A stretch of DNA of 64,000 nucleotides, taken from Kribbella sp. CA-293567 (GTDB lineage Bacteria > Actinomycetota > Actinomycetes > Propionibacteriales > Kribbellaceae). The translations under genes and the position numbers were made by a program. The notes under the pieces were generated by a model, which was given only the letters and a program-made list of their open reading frames with translations, made no database searches and was not told the DNA's origin. Location: NCBI RefSeq assembly GCF_027627575.1, contig NZ_CP114065.1:5394001-5458000 (forward strand). The letters run 5' to 3'. This document shows positions 17,665-26,185 of the stretch, piece after piece (the first letter of the stretch is position 1; each line of letters begins with the position of its first letter).

Positions 17665-18267
17665 CTAGCGAAGCTCCGGGCCCACGTCGCCGTCGGTCTG
17701 CAGACGGCCGTGCAGGTGCCAGTCGTGGAAGCCGTCGGCGTGCTGAATCGCCTGGCGCAGCGTGCCTTCGACGACGAAGCCGGTCTTGTCGGCGACTCTG
17801 CAGGAAGCCTCGTTGAGCGTCGAGTGCTGGATGTCGAGACGGTGGAACCCGATCTCGCCGAAGGCCCACTTCCGCATCGCGTCCACCGCACGGGCGGCGA
17901 GATTCCGTCCGCGGGCCGACGGCGTCACCCAGTACGAGACGCCGGCCGAGGCCTCCGCGAGCGAGATGCTCCGCAGACCGACCTGCCCCAACGGCTCGTC
18001 CCGGTCGTCCACGATCGCCCAACTGACCGCCTCGTCGGCAGTCCAGCGCCCTTCCCACTGCGCGGTCCACTCGACGGCTTCATCAGTACTGTCCAGCCGA
18101 CGAACATGCCAGCGCTGGATCTCCGGGCAACCAAAGGCGGTCCGCACCATCGACGCGTCAGCGGCACACCACGGGCGCAGTACCAGCTGCCCGTCGACCG
18201 TCAGCTGAGGCTGCTCGAGGTCGCGGAAGATCCCTGCAGGAAAGGCCGGTACGACGAGAACAGGCAT
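17665..18267 (-). CDS. GNAT family N-acetyltransferase (RimJ/RimL-like)
   Basis: This 200-residue protein has the Acetyltransf_3 pattern: LVLRPWCAADASMVRTAF near the start, GQVGLRSISL, then the acetyl-CoA-binding YWVTPSARGRNLAARAVDAM and the end motif HSTLNEASCRVADKTGFVVEGTLR. Family members acetylate ribosomal protein N-termini, antibiotics or small amines. The substrate is unknown. It lies 43 bases upstream of the oxidoreductase on the same strand and may be co-transcribed with it. The 275 bases upstream of it, to the next gene, hold nothing recognisable. Confidence 0.88.
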   Translation of the reverse strand: MPVLVVPAFPAGIFRDLEQPQLTVDGQLVLRPWCAADASMVRTAFGCPEIQRWHVRRLDSTDEAVEWTAQWEGRWTADEAVSWAIVDDRDEPLGQVGLRSISLAEASAGVSYWVTPSARGRNLAARAVDAMRKWAFGEIGFHRLDIQHSTLNEASCRVADKTGFVVEGTLRQAIQHADGFHDWHLHGRLQTDGDVGPELR

Positions 18268-18542
18268 GAACCGACCCTATGCCCACAGCTTCCAGGTCGT
18301 AGTGGACTCCGTTGCCGCGCCGCGATACTCCTCCGCCTGAACTTCACGCGGTCTCGAGAAGCGTCAGCCGCGGTACCGCAAGGCGGTCTGAAGCGGACAA
18401 GACCCGACCCGACCATCACGGGGGAACGGCCGGGCCGGGCTGTCTTCGATCCTACCCCCAAGTAAGGGGTCCAAGCGGGTAATTTCACGGCCGAAAAATC
18501 CCGGCCCGACGGCCGCCGCGCTGAGGCTGTGCTCCGTGCCGG

Positions 18543-18956
18543 TCAGAGCAGCGCGCTGATCCGCTGCCAGGTCTCCCGGTTGCTCTGCCAGTGCAGGAGC
18601 GCACCGACCTCGCCGGTAGCCATCCACCGATGGTCGTCGTGCGCGGCAGGGGCTGTCGCGATCTCTCGCGACGGCAGCTCGACCACGTAAAGCGACTTGA
18701 CCACCTCGAAGTCCGCGGAGACCTGGACCCGGACGCCATCGTCCATGAACCGGAAAGCGGCCGGGTCGACCTGCTGGCCGGTCTTCTCCCGCACGTCCCG
18801 GACCGCCGCCTGCAGCGGCTTCTCCGCCGCCTCGACTCCACCCGTGAGAGGTTGCCAAAACCCCTGTGGCAGAGAGGCCGACGGCGGAACGTGCAGCAGG
18901 AGGATCTCGCCGTCCGCGTGGGTCAGCCAGCATTCGACGCTTCTCCGCAGGGTCAT
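18543..18956 (-). CDS. NUDIX-domain protein with degenerate Nudix box
   Basis: The 137-residue protein starts at ATG 18956 (MTLRRSVECWL). The fold is clear: WLTHADGEILLLHVPP, FWQPLTGGVEAAE and a C-terminal HRWMATGEV strand. The catalytic Nudix box is altered: the expected REUxEExGU reads RDVREKTGQ, so the first Glu is Asp and one metal-binding Glu is Lys. One Glu is kept, so weak or changed activity is possible. Relatives in actinomycetes hydrolyse NDP-sugars or dinucleoside polyphosphates. It is divergent from the quinone oxidoreductase gene. Confidence 0.82.
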   Translation of the reverse strand: MTLRRSVECWLTHADGEILLLHVPPSASLPQGFWQPLTGGVEAAEKPLQAAVRDVREKTGQQVDPAAFRFMDDGVRVQVSADFEVVKSLYVVELPSREIATAPAAHDDHRWMATGEVGALLHWQSNRETWQRISALL

Positions 18957-19010
18957 GGGTCCATCAGACCAGATCGGAATAAGCCGGTCCGCTCGCGGGC
19001 TGTAGGTGAC

Positions 19011-20033
19011 ATGAAGGCAATCGTGTTCGATCAGCTCGGCTCTGCCGACTCCGTCCTCCGCGTCACCGATCGCGACGTCCCCGAGCCCGGAGCGGGCGAA
19101 GTACGGATCAGGATCGCGGTCTCCGGCGTCAATCCGACCGACTGGAAGGCGAGAACCGGCCTGTACGGCGGCGAGCCGGTCGAGTCCGTCCCGAACCAGG
19201 ACGGCTCGGGTGTTGTCGACGCCGTCGGCCCCGAGGTCGACGGCATCTCGGTGGGCGACCGGGTCTGGGTGACGCTCGCGGCGTACCAGCGGCCGTTGAG
19301 CGGGACTGCTCAGGAGTACACGATCGTGCCGGCTCAGCGGGTGTTTCCGCTGGCGGACGACGCCTCTTTCGAGCTCGGTGCCAGCATCGGAATTCCGGCG
19401 ATCACCGCTCATCGTGCTCTGACCGTCGCCGAAGGCGGGCCGACCCGACTTTCGCCTGGAGCCCTTGAGAACAAGGTGGTCCTGGTCGCCGGTGGCGCGG
19501 GTGCCGTCGGACATGCGGCGGTGCAGCTCGCGCGCTGGGCCGGTGCGACCGTGATCGCGACGACCAGCCCCACCAAGACGGCGTACGCCGAAGCCGCCGG
19601 TGCGCATCACGTCGTGAACTACCGCGACGAGGACGCCGCCGAGCAGATCCGCGGCTTCGCACCCGACGGGGTCGACCTGGTCGTCGAGGTCGCCGCGGGG
19701 GCCAACAACGCGCTGGATCTCGCCGTACTGCGGCCGCGTGGCACGATCGCGATCTACGCGAACGACGGCGACCAGCCTTTCGCCATCGACGTCCGCTCCA
19801 ACATGGGACTGAACACCCGGTACCAGTTCGTGCTGCTCTACACCGTGGGCTGGGAGATCCTGACCGCCGCGGCGGACGACATCAACGCGGCGATCGCGGC
19901 CGGCGCCCTGCCGGTCGGCGAAGAGGCCGGGCTGCCGCTGGTCCGCTTCTCCCTCGACCAGACCGTCGACGCTCACCAGGCCGTCGAGGCCGGCACCACC
20001 GGGAAGGTGCTGATCCAGGTCGCCGAGCTCTGA
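19011..20033 (+). CDS. NADPH:quinone reductase / zinc-free alcohol dehydrogenase
   Basis: A 340-residue medium-chain dehydrogenase/reductase of the quinone oxidoreductase (QOR, zeta-crystallin) class. The GroES-like N-terminal domain (VSGVNPTDWKAR) is followed by the Rossmann motif AGGAGAVGHAAVQLARWAGATVIAT. The zinc ligands of true alcohol dehydrogenases are missing, as expected for QOR. It would reduce quinones or enones with NADPH in the cytoplasm. The start at ATG 19011 matches the family opening MKAIVFDQLGSAD. No strong ribosome site is seen. Confidence 0.93.
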   Translation: MKAIVFDQLGSADSVLRVTDRDVPEPGAGEVRIRIAVSGVNPTDWKARTGLYGGEPVESVPNQDGSGVVDAVGPEVDGISVGDRVWVTLAAYQRPLSGTAQEYTIVPAQRVFPLADDASFELGASIGIPAITAHRALTVAEGGPTRLSPGALENKVVLVAGGAGAVGHAAVQLARWAGATVIATTSPTKTAYAEAAGAHHVVNYRDEDAAEQIRGFAPDGVDLVVEVAAGANNALDLAVLRPRGTIAIYANDGDQPFAIDVRSNMGLNTRYQFVLLYTVGWEILTAAADDINAAIAAGALPVGEEAGLPLVRFSLDQTVDAHQAVEAGTTGKVLIQVAEL

Positions 20034-20180
20034 GCGATCCCGAGACTCTCCGCTGGGCAAGCGCATTCCGAGGTCTTGACACTGCTTGACGCAGGGTGGT
20101 CTGATGCAAACGGGTAGTTAGAACAGGAAGCTTTCTTAACTATCACAGTGCTCCTCCCGCCCGGAACTCAGGAGACCTCG

Positions 20181-22250
20181 ATGACCCGTCGATCCGTTCG
20201 GCGTGCGCTGCTCAGCGGCCTCTCGGCCGTAGCCGTCACGCTCGCCCTCGTCCCACTGACACCCGCCGCGACCGCGGCACCGACCGACTACCAGGCCGAG
20301 GTCGCGACGATCTCCCAGGGCGTGGTCGAGTCGAACCATGCCGGCTACACCGGCACCGGCTTCGTCAACTACGACAATCTCGTCGGCAGCTACGTCGAGT
20401 GGACGGTGACGGCACCCGCCGGTCCGGCCGACGTGACCCTTCGCTACGCCAACGGCACCGCGGCCCAGCGGCCGCTCGACTTCACGGTCAACGGCGTGGC
20501 CGGCGCGGTCGGCATCACTTTCCCGGGCACCGGCGCCTGGACCACCTGGGCGACCAAGACGGTCCGGTTGACCCTGGCCGCGGGAACGAACAAGATCCGC
20601 GCCCGCGCCACCACCGCCGACGGCGGCCCGAACGCCGACAAGCTGACCGTCAACCCGACCAGTGACGACACCACCCCGCCGTCGGCGCCCGCGAACCTTG
20701 CCGTCAGCAACATCAAGTCGAACGCCGCGACCTTCACCTGGACGGCGGCCGCCGACGCCGTCGGCGTGGTCCGGTACGAGATCAACCGGGGCGGCAACGT
20801 GCTCAAGGTGGTGGACGCGAACACCTTGACGGCCACTGTCGACACGTTGACCGCCAACACGGCGTACGACGTGTCGATCGGCGCGTTCGATGCCGCAGGC
20901 AACGCTTCGCAGCAGAGCAACGTGGTCGCGTTCACGACACCGCCGAGCAACGACACCCAGCCACCGTCGGCGCCGGGCACCCTGCGCTCGACCGCGATCT
21001 CGTCGAACAGCGTGTCCCTGGCGTGGGACGCGTCGACGGACAACAGCGGCAGCATCGCCGGGTACGACGTCTACCAGGGCGCCACCAAGGTCTCGACCAC
21101 GAACTCACTGACCGCGACGATCACCAACCTGACCCCGAACACGCAGTACTCGTTCACGGTGAAGTCGCGTGATCCGGACGGCAACACGTCGGCCGCGAGC
21201 AACACTGTGTCCGCACGGACGGCGAACGCGGGCAGCGGTGGCATCCCGGGGTACGAGCGGGACATCGCGAAGGTCGACCTGGGCTGGAGCGTCGCGTTCC
21301 TGCCGGACAACTCGGGGTCGGCGCTGGTCACCGAGCGGGACCGGTTCGAAGTACTGCTGGTGACGGCGACCGGGCAGAAGACCACGCTGGGCAAGGTTCC
21401 CGGCGCTGTCACGACGACCGGCGAAGGGGGTCTGCTGGGGATCGCGTTGTCGCCGAACTTCAGCACCGACCGGTGGGTGTACTTCTACCACACGGCCGCG
21501 AACGACAACCGGATCGTGCGGATGAAGTACGAGAACGGCGTGCTGGCCACCACCTCGTCGCCGGTGCTGACCGGACTGGCGAAGAACCGCTACCACAACG
21601 GCGGCCGGCTGCGCTTCGGTCCGGACGGCAAGCTCTACGCGGCCGTCGGTGACGCCAAGAACAGCGGCAACTCGCAGAACCGCGGCTCGCTGAACGGCAA
21701 GATCCTGCGGATCAACGCCGACGGTACGCCGCCGAGCGACAACCCGTTCTTCAGCGAGGGCGGCAACGCGCGGTACGTCTTCGGTCTCGGCTTCCGCAAC
21801 CCGCAGGGCCTGGCGTGGGACTCCCGCGGCCAGCTGTGGGCCGCCGAGTTCGGCGAGAACAGCCAGGACGAACTCAACCTGGTGCAGAAGGGCGGCAACT
21901 ACGGCTGGCCCGCTTGTGAGGGCACCATCGGCAACTGCGGCGGCTTCATCGCGCCGAAGCGCACCTGGTCCACCTCGCAGGCCGGCCCGAGCGGCGTCGA
22001 GATCGTCAACGACTGGATCTACGTCGCCGGTGTCACCGGCCGCCAGCTCTGGGTCACTCAGATCAACGCCGCCGGCAACGGCGTCGGCACTCCGCAGGCC
22101 GTCTTCTCCGGCCGCTGGGGCCGCCTCCGCAGCGTCACCAAGACCCCCGACGGAGCCCTTTGGCTCTCCTCCACCAACGATGACATGAACGGCGGTACCC
22201 CGAACGGGATAGACAACGTCATAGTCCGCCTCAAGTTCCCCACCCCCTAG
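20181..22250 (+). CDS. Secreted CBM-FN3-PQQ-type sugar (glucose/sorbosone) dehydrogenase
   Basis: The 689-residue exported protein starts at ATG 20181 with a CAGGAG site. Order of parts: a signal peptide ending near AATAA; a CBM6/35-like module at about residues 33-158 (YQAEVATISQG opening); two fibronectin type III domains at about 165-255 and 262-345, each starting after PPSAP; then a six-bladed propeller of the glucose/sorbosone dehydrogenase (GSDH) family with GEGGLLGIALSPNF, NGGRLRFGPDGKLYAAVGD and GFRNPQGLAWD. Such enzymes oxidise sugars outside the cell, often using PQQ. The CBM suggests attachment to polysaccharide. Confidence 0.9.
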   Translation: MTRRSVRRALLSGLSAVAVTLALVPLTPAATAAPTDYQAEVATISQGVVESNHAGYTGTGFVNYDNLVGSYVEWTVTAPAGPADVTLRYANGTAAQRPLDFTVNGVAGAVGITFPGTGAWTTWATKTVRLTLAAGTNKIRARATTADGGPNADKLTVNPTSDDTTPPSAPANLAVSNIKSNAATFTWTAAADAVGVVRYEINRGGNVLKVVDANTLTATVDTLTANTAYDVSIGAFDAAGNASQQSNVVAFTTPPSNDTQPPSAPGTLRSTAISSNSVSLAWDASTDNSGSIAGYDVYQGATKVSTTNSLTATITNLTPNTQYSFTVKSRDPDGNTSAASNTVSARTANAGSGGIPGYERDIAKVDLGWSVAFLPDNSGSALVTERDRFEVLLVTATGQKTTLGKVPGAVTTTGEGGLLGIALSPNFSTDRWVYFYHTAANDNRIVRMKYENGVLATTSSPVLTGLAKNRYHNGGRLRFGPDGKLYAAVGDAKNSGNSQNRGSLNGKILRINADGTPPSDNPFFSEGGNARYVFGLGFRNPQGLAWDSRGQLWAAEFGENSQDELNLVQKGGNYGWPACEGTIGNCGGFIAPKRTWSTSQAGPSGVEIVNDWIYVAGVTGRQLWVTQINAAGNGVGTPQAVFSGRWGRLRSVTKTPDGALWLSSTNDDMNGGTPNGIDNVIVRLKFPTP

Positions 22251-22313
22251 GCGGGAGTCGCGACGGTGCTGTGCCGGTAGGTCGTTGATCGCGCTGATAG
22301 CGTCCGCGGTCTG

Positions 22314-22946
22314 ATGATCGAGCTTCCGGGTGGCAAGGTCGCGATGCGCGACGAGGGATCAGGACACTCGTGGGTCGCGGAGGTGCGGCCGTTCCGGCTG
22401 GCTGCGCTCGTGGTGACGCGGGCGCAGTACTCCGGCAGCTCAGAACTGGGTGGGCTGCCGGCTGCGGACGTGTCCTGGCTGGAGGCGGTGCGGTTCTGCA
22501 ACGAGTTGTCGGCGGCGGAGGGCCTTGGACCGGCGTACGGGCTGGTGGACGGCGATCGCGACGGGTCGAGCGTCAGCTGCGACTGGACAGCGACGGGCTA
22601 TCGGCTGCCGTCGGAGGCCGAGTGGGAGTACGCCTGCCGCGCGGGCAGTCGCGACGCGCGGTACGGCGAACTGGACAAGATCGCCTGGTACCGCGGTAAC
22701 TCCGGCGGACGGGTGCACGAGGTCGGCGGCAAGACTCCCAACCGCTGGGGGTTTCATGACCTGCTCGGCAACGTCTGGGAATGGACCTGGGATCTCCACT
22801 CGACGGCGTACGGGCCGTACCGCGTGTTCCGCGGTGGCGGCGCCTACGATCCGCCGAACGCCTGCCGGGCCTCCACCCGTCGCAAGAGCCACCCGACCTT
22901 CCGCATCGACGATCTGGGCTTCCGTCTCGCCCAGACCATCCGCTGA
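22314..22946 (+). CDS. SUMF1/FGE-domain protein without the active-site Cys pair
   Basis: A 210-residue protein with the formylglycine-generating-enzyme fold: YRLPSEAEWEYACRAG, NRWGFHDLLGNVWEWTWD and the closing RGGGAYDPP...DDLGFRLA. True FGE enzymes carry two Cys in the C-terminal RGGSY block; here only the structural-type CRAS Cys is present, so sulfatase activation is unlikely. Related domains are used in ergothioneine-type chemistry or as binding modules. No ribosome site is clear before the ATG, so it may be leaderless. It ends one base before the convergent GuaB1 stop. Confidence 0.85.
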   Translation: MIELPGGKVAMRDEGSGHSWVAEVRPFRLAALVVTRAQYSGSSELGGLPAADVSWLEAVRFCNELSAAEGLGPAYGLVDGDRDGSSVSCDWTATGYRLPSEAEWEYACRAGSRDARYGELDKIAWYRGNSGGRVHEVGGKTPNRWGFHDLLGNVWEWTWDLHSTAYGPYRVFRGGGAYDPPNACRASTRRKSHPTFRIDDLGFRLAQTIR

Positions 22947-22947
22947 G

Positions 22948-24393
22948 TCACCAGCTGGTGTTGAGGGGTTTGCCTTCGGAGTAGCCGGCGGCGCTCTGGA
23001 TACCGACGACCGCGCGGTCGTGGAACTCCTCCAGGTCGGTGGCGCCGACGTAGGTGCAGGAGCTACGGACGCCGGAGACGATGGAGTCGAGGAGGTCCTC
23101 GACGCTGGGACGATCCGGGTCGAGGTACATCCGGGCGGTCGAGATGCCCTCGCCGAAGAAGCCCTTGCGCGCCCGCTGGAACGGGGTGTCGTCCGCGGTA
23201 CGGAGCCGCACCGCGCGAGCCGACGCCATTCCGAAGCTTTCCTTGTAGATGCGGCCGTCGCTGTCGCGGTGCGGGTCACCGGGTGACTCGTAGGTGCCGG
23301 CGAACCATGAGCCGATCATCACGCTGGAGGCACCCGCGGCGAGAGCGAGCGCGACGTCACGGGGATGCCGCACTCCCCCGTCGGCCCAGACGTGCTTGCC
23401 CAGCTCGCGAGCTCTGGTCGCGCATTCCAGCACCGCGGAGAACTGCGGCCGGCCGACCGCGGTCTGCATCCGGGTCGTGCACATCGCGCCCGGTCCGACG
23501 CCGACCTTGATGATGTCGGCGCCTGCTTCGACCAGATCCTCGACACCTTCGGCGGTGACGACGTTGCCCGCGACGACCGGTACGCCGGGCTGCAGGGCCC
23601 GGACGGTGCGCAGTACGTCGAGCATGCGCTCCTGGTGACCGTGTGCGGTGTCGATCACCAGCAGGTCGATCCCCGCGTCGAGCAACGCCTTCGCCTTCTG
23701 CTCGGCGTCGCCGTTGATGCCGATGGCCGCGGCGACCCGCAGCCTCCCTTCGGCGTCGACGGCAGGGTCGTAGAGGGTGGCTCGGAGCGCGCGCTGGCGG
23801 GTCAGGATGCCGACGATGCTGCCGTCCGCGTCGATCACCGGCGCCAGCCGATGGTGGCCGTCGTACAGCTGGTTGAAGGCCTCCTCCGCCGCGATGCCGG
23901 CCGGCAGGGTCAGCGGCTCGCGGGACATGATGCTCTCGAGCTGGGTGTAGCGGTCGACGCCCTCGCAGTCCGCGTCGGTCACCACGCCCACCGCGCGCCC
24001 GTTCTCGACCACGATCACCGCGCCGTGACCGCGCTTCGGCAGCAGATTGAGTGCCTCGCCGACGGTGCCGTTCGGCGCCATCACCAGCGGGGTGTCGTAG
24101 ATCGTGTGCCGCTGCTTGATCCACGAGACGACCTCGGTCACCACCTCGACCGGAATGTCCTGCGGGATCACCGCCAGCCCGCCGCAGCGCGCGATCGTCT
24201 CGGCCATCCGCCGCCCGGAGACGGCGGTCATGTTCGCCGCGACGATCGGGATCGACGCCCCGCTCCCGTCCCCGGTGGCCAGGTCCACGTCCAGCCGCGA
24301 CTGCACGGCGGACCTGTTCGGCACCAGGAACACGTCGTTGAAGGTCAGATCCTGCTCCGGCTGCTGCCCCCGAACGAACCGCAAAGCACTCAC
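22948..24393 (-). CDS. guaB1: GuaB1 family GMP reductase / IMP dehydrogenase-related protein
   Basis: This 481-residue TIM barrel of the IMPDH/GMPR superfamily begins LTFNDVFLVPNRS. Two CBS domains are inserted at about residues 96-210 (TVGEALNLLPKRG, SIMSREPLTLPAG). The catalytic loop GVGPGAMCTTRM lies near residue 303, with the nucleophilic Cys. The GuaB1 subfamily of actinobacteria has been shown in mycobacteria to act as a GMP reductase, returning GMP to IMP with NADPH. True IMPDH (guaB2) would be elsewhere. It stands alone between convergent and unrelated genes. Confidence 0.9.
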   Translation of the reverse strand: MSALRFVRGQQPEQDLTFNDVFLVPNRSAVQSRLDVDLATGDGSGASIPIVAANMTAVSGRRMAETIARCGGLAVIPQDIPVEVVTEVVSWIKQRHTIYDTPLVMAPNGTVGEALNLLPKRGHGAVIVVENGRAVGVVTDADCEGVDRYTQLESIMSREPLTLPAGIAAEEAFNQLYDGHHRLAPVIDADGSIVGILTRQRALRATLYDPAVDAEGRLRVAAAIGINGDAEQKAKALLDAGIDLLVIDTAHGHQERMLDVLRTVRALQPGVPVVAGNVVTAEGVEDLVEAGADIIKVGVGPGAMCTTRMQTAVGRPQFSAVLECATRARELGKHVWADGGVRHPRDVALALAAGASSVMIGSWFAGTYESPGDPHRDSDGRIYKESFGMASARAVRLRTADDTPFQRARKGFFGEGISTARMYLDPDRPSVEDLLDSIVSGVRSSCTYVGATDLEEFHDRAVVGIQSAAGYSEGKPLNTSW

Positions 24394-24440
24394 CTCACTA
24401 CCCAGGCGTCAGATGCTTCGGACCCTACGCCACCGCCTGG

Positions 24441-24800
24441 TCAGCCGGCTTCGAGCGGGGCGCCGCCGTAACCGATCTCGTTGCCGTCGGGATCGCGATA
24501 CGTGACCTTGCGTACGCCGTTCTCGTAGGTCTCGCGCTTCAGCGGCTCGATCCCGCGCTCGGTGACGCCGTCGACCACCGTGTCGAGCTCACTCACGAAC
24601 ACGGTGAGCAGCGCGCCACCGGCCCGCTCCGGCGCCTGCTCGATGAAGACGTACCGATGCTCGGCCAGCTCCCAGACAGCCTCGATGTCGTTGGGCAGGA
24701 AGGCCGGCTCCGTCCCGAAGAACCTCTCGTACCAGGCCGAAGCTGCCTTGAAATCTTTGACAGCCACCCCGGCGAACAAGTCGATGTCCATACCGCTCAT
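24441..24800 (-). CDS. VOC (glyoxalase/bleomycin resistance) family protein
   Basis: The 119-residue protein begins MSGMDIDLFAGVAVKDFKAA (the ATG at 24791 is an alternative start). It has the two beta-alpha-beta-beta-beta halves of the VOC fold, with AWYERFFGTEP in the first and YRDPDGNEIGYGG in the second. The last Glu is a typical metal ligand. Activity could be lyase, dioxygenase or drug binding and cannot be told. It is the last gene of the SRPBCC-ArsR-SRPBCC unit on the same strand. Confidence 0.87.
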   Translation of the reverse strand: MSGMDIDLFAGVAVKDFKAASAWYERFFGTEPAFLPNDIEAVWELAEHRYVFIEQAPERAGGALLTVFVSELDTVVDGVTERGIEPLKRETYENGVRKVTYRDPDGNEIGYGGAPLEAG

Positions 24801-24850
24801 TACAGCGCGGCTCGAGTTCAGCAGCGCGCCGGGGTGAACTGCCCGCGGGC

Positions 24851-25294
24851 TCAGTGCCAGTTGCTGATCATGACGTCGTCGGGGGCCGGTGCGCCCAGGC
24901 CGGTCTCGACCAGGGTCTTCAGGCTCATCAGGTAGATCGCCCACTTGGTGCTGCAGTGGGACATGAACTCGACCTCCTCCTTCCAGCCCTCGTGCCGGAA
25001 GTTGACGATCGCCCACTCGTCGACCTGGGTGAGGTCCCAGACGATGTGGGTGCCGATCCACTCCTCCGGTCCGTCGATCACCTCCCACAGCACCCGTTTG
25101 CCCGGTACCAGCTCGACCACCGACATGTCGAAGCCACCGGGGATGAACCTGAACTTCAGGACCCCGCCAATTTCGTTGCCTTCGCCAACGGTCTGGGTGG
25201 TCCACCAGGCGGCCAGCCCTTCGACCGTGGTGATCGCGGTGTAGACCTCGGCGACCGTCGCCTTGACTCCGACCCTGTGCAGAATGTCGACCAT
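24851..25294 (-). CDS. SRPBCC/AHSA1 domain protein
   Basis: A 147-residue START-like protein of the AHSA1 group: TVAEVYTAITTVEGLAAWWTTQTVGE at the start, LKFRFIPGGFDMSVVELVPGKRVLWEVIDG in the middle and a closing helix with SHCSTKWAIYLMSLKTLVETG. The helix-grip pocket binds hydrophobic ligands. In actinomycetes such genes often sit beside an ArsR regulator, as here (27 bases downstream of it). The function is unknown; a ligand-binding or stress role is inferred from family. Confidence 0.88.
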   Translation of the reverse strand: MVDILHRVGVKATVAEVYTAITTVEGLAAWWTTQTVGEGNEIGGVLKFRFIPGGFDMSVVELVPGKRVLWEVIDGPEEWIGTHIVWDLTQVDEWAIVNFRHEGWKEEVEFMSHCSTKWAIYLMSLKTLVETGLGAPAPDDVMISNWH

Positions 25295-25321
25295 CTCAGT
25301 TTCTCCTTCCCTGCTGGAGTT

Positions 25322-25663
25322 TCACTGTTCGTTCTGCTTGCGCTGGACCGCTTCGGCGATCCGCTTGATCCGCCGCATCCGCGCATCCCACTCCGCGCCG
25401 ACGGCGGCGAGCTGAGCGACCGCACGCGCCAGTTGCGCCTCGTCCACCTGGAACCTCCGCTCCCGCCCAGCCGGCGTACCGCGCACGAGGCCGACCCGGT
25501 CCAGTACGCCGAGATGCTTCGCGATCGCCTGGCGGGTCACCGGCAGCTGCTCGCTGAGGCTGGTCGCGGTACCGACGCCGTCCGCCAGCAACAGGTCGAG
25601 CATCCGCCGACGCGTCGGATCGCCGACCGCGGACCACAGGTCGTCGTCGACCGCCGTGGTCAT
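25322..25663 (-). CDS. ArsR-type winged-helix transcriptional repressor
   Basis: The 113-residue ArsR/SmtB-like regulator has DDLWSAVGDPTRRRMLDLLL, the recognition helix region LPVTRQAIAKHLGVLDRVGLV, and a C-terminal Arg/Lys-rich helix. The metal-binding CxC motifs are absent, as in the subgroup paired with SRPBCC proteins. The start ATG at 25663 overlaps the preceding SRPBCC gene by 4 bases (ATGA). Two identical-arm palindromes upstream of the unit (26126-26140 and 26171-26185) are the probable operators, so the protein likely represses its own operon. Confidence 0.9.
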   Translation of the reverse strand: MTTAVDDDLWSAVGDPTRRRMLDLLLADGVGTATSLSEQLPVTRQAIAKHLGVLDRVGLVRGTPAGRERRFQVDEAQLARAVAQLAAVGAEWDARMRRIKRIAEAVQRKQNEQ

Positions 25664-26109
25664 CGCTTGGCCACCACCCGCACGGCGTACTCGCCGAGGA
25701 GGGGAAGGTAGTGGTCCCACCCGGTGACGTGATCGCGGTACTGCTCCTTGAGCTTGGCGATCTCCCAGCCCATCTCGCGGAACCCCGTCTCGGTCATCCG
25801 CACCTTGGTCCCGGCACCCGACGGCGTCAGCTCGAAGGTCACCAGCAGCGAATCGGTGCTCTCCACCTTCCCGTCGGCATGCACCCACCGGAACGAGAAC
25901 AACCGCGGCGGCTCGACGTCCACCACGACGATCGGTACGACGTTGGCCCGATCTCCCCAGACCAGCTCGCCGACCGCGCCGGGCACCACCTTGAGATCCG
26001 CCTCGTCGCTCCACCACTCCGAGATGTGCTCGGGACTGCTGACCACCTCGAACGCCACCTCGGGCGACGCGTCGACATAGATCTCCCGCTCGATACTCCC
26101 GAACTCCAT
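25660..26109 (-). CDS. SRPBCC/AHSA1 domain protein, first gene of ArsR unit
   Basis: The 149-residue START-like protein starts at ATG 26109 with an AAGGAGTGGGT ribosome site; the frame upstream of it crosses the operator and is not coding. It opens EREIYVDASPEVAFEVVSSPEHISEWW and ends in a long helix KLKEQYRDHVTGWDHYLPLLGEYAV. It shares the fold of the second SRPBCC gene of the unit but differs clearly in sequence. The pair may form alternative ligand-binding proteins under the same repressor. The function is unknown. Confidence 0.88.
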   Translation of the reverse strand: MEFGSIEREIYVDASPEVAFEVVSSPEHISEWWSDEADLKVVPGAVGELVWGDRANVVPIVVVDVEPPRLFSFRWVHADGKVESTDSLLVTFELTPSGAGTKVRMTETGFREMGWEIAKLKEQYRDHVTGWDHYLPLLGEYAVRVVAKR

Positions 26110-26125
26110 ACCCACTCCTTCACGC

Positions 26126-26140
26126 GCAACCTTTTGTTGC
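26126..26140. promoter_or_regulatory. Candidate ArsR operator 1, GCAAC-N5-GTTGC
   Basis: A perfect palindrome GCAACcttttGTTGC lies 17 bases upstream of the first SRPBCC start. The same arms and spacer length recur at 26171-26185. The repetition in front of an ArsR-containing operon strongly suggests the repressor binds here. Confidence 0.7.
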
Positions 26141-26170
26141 ATGTGACGGTAGTCGATGGCGACTCATCGT

Positions 26171-26185
26171 GCAACCATCGGTTGC
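26171..26185. promoter_or_regulatory. Candidate ArsR operator 2, GCAAC-N5-GTTGC
   Basis: A second copy of the palindrome (GCAACcatcgGTTGC) lies 45 bases, about four helical turns, from the first. It touches the stop codon of the doxX gene. The two sites would bracket the promoter of the SRPBCC-ArsR unit. Confidence 0.7.

Noticed and set aside
22314..22946. True formylglycine-generating enzyme for sulfatases
   Set aside because: The Cys pair of the active site is missing and no sulfatase gene is nearby.
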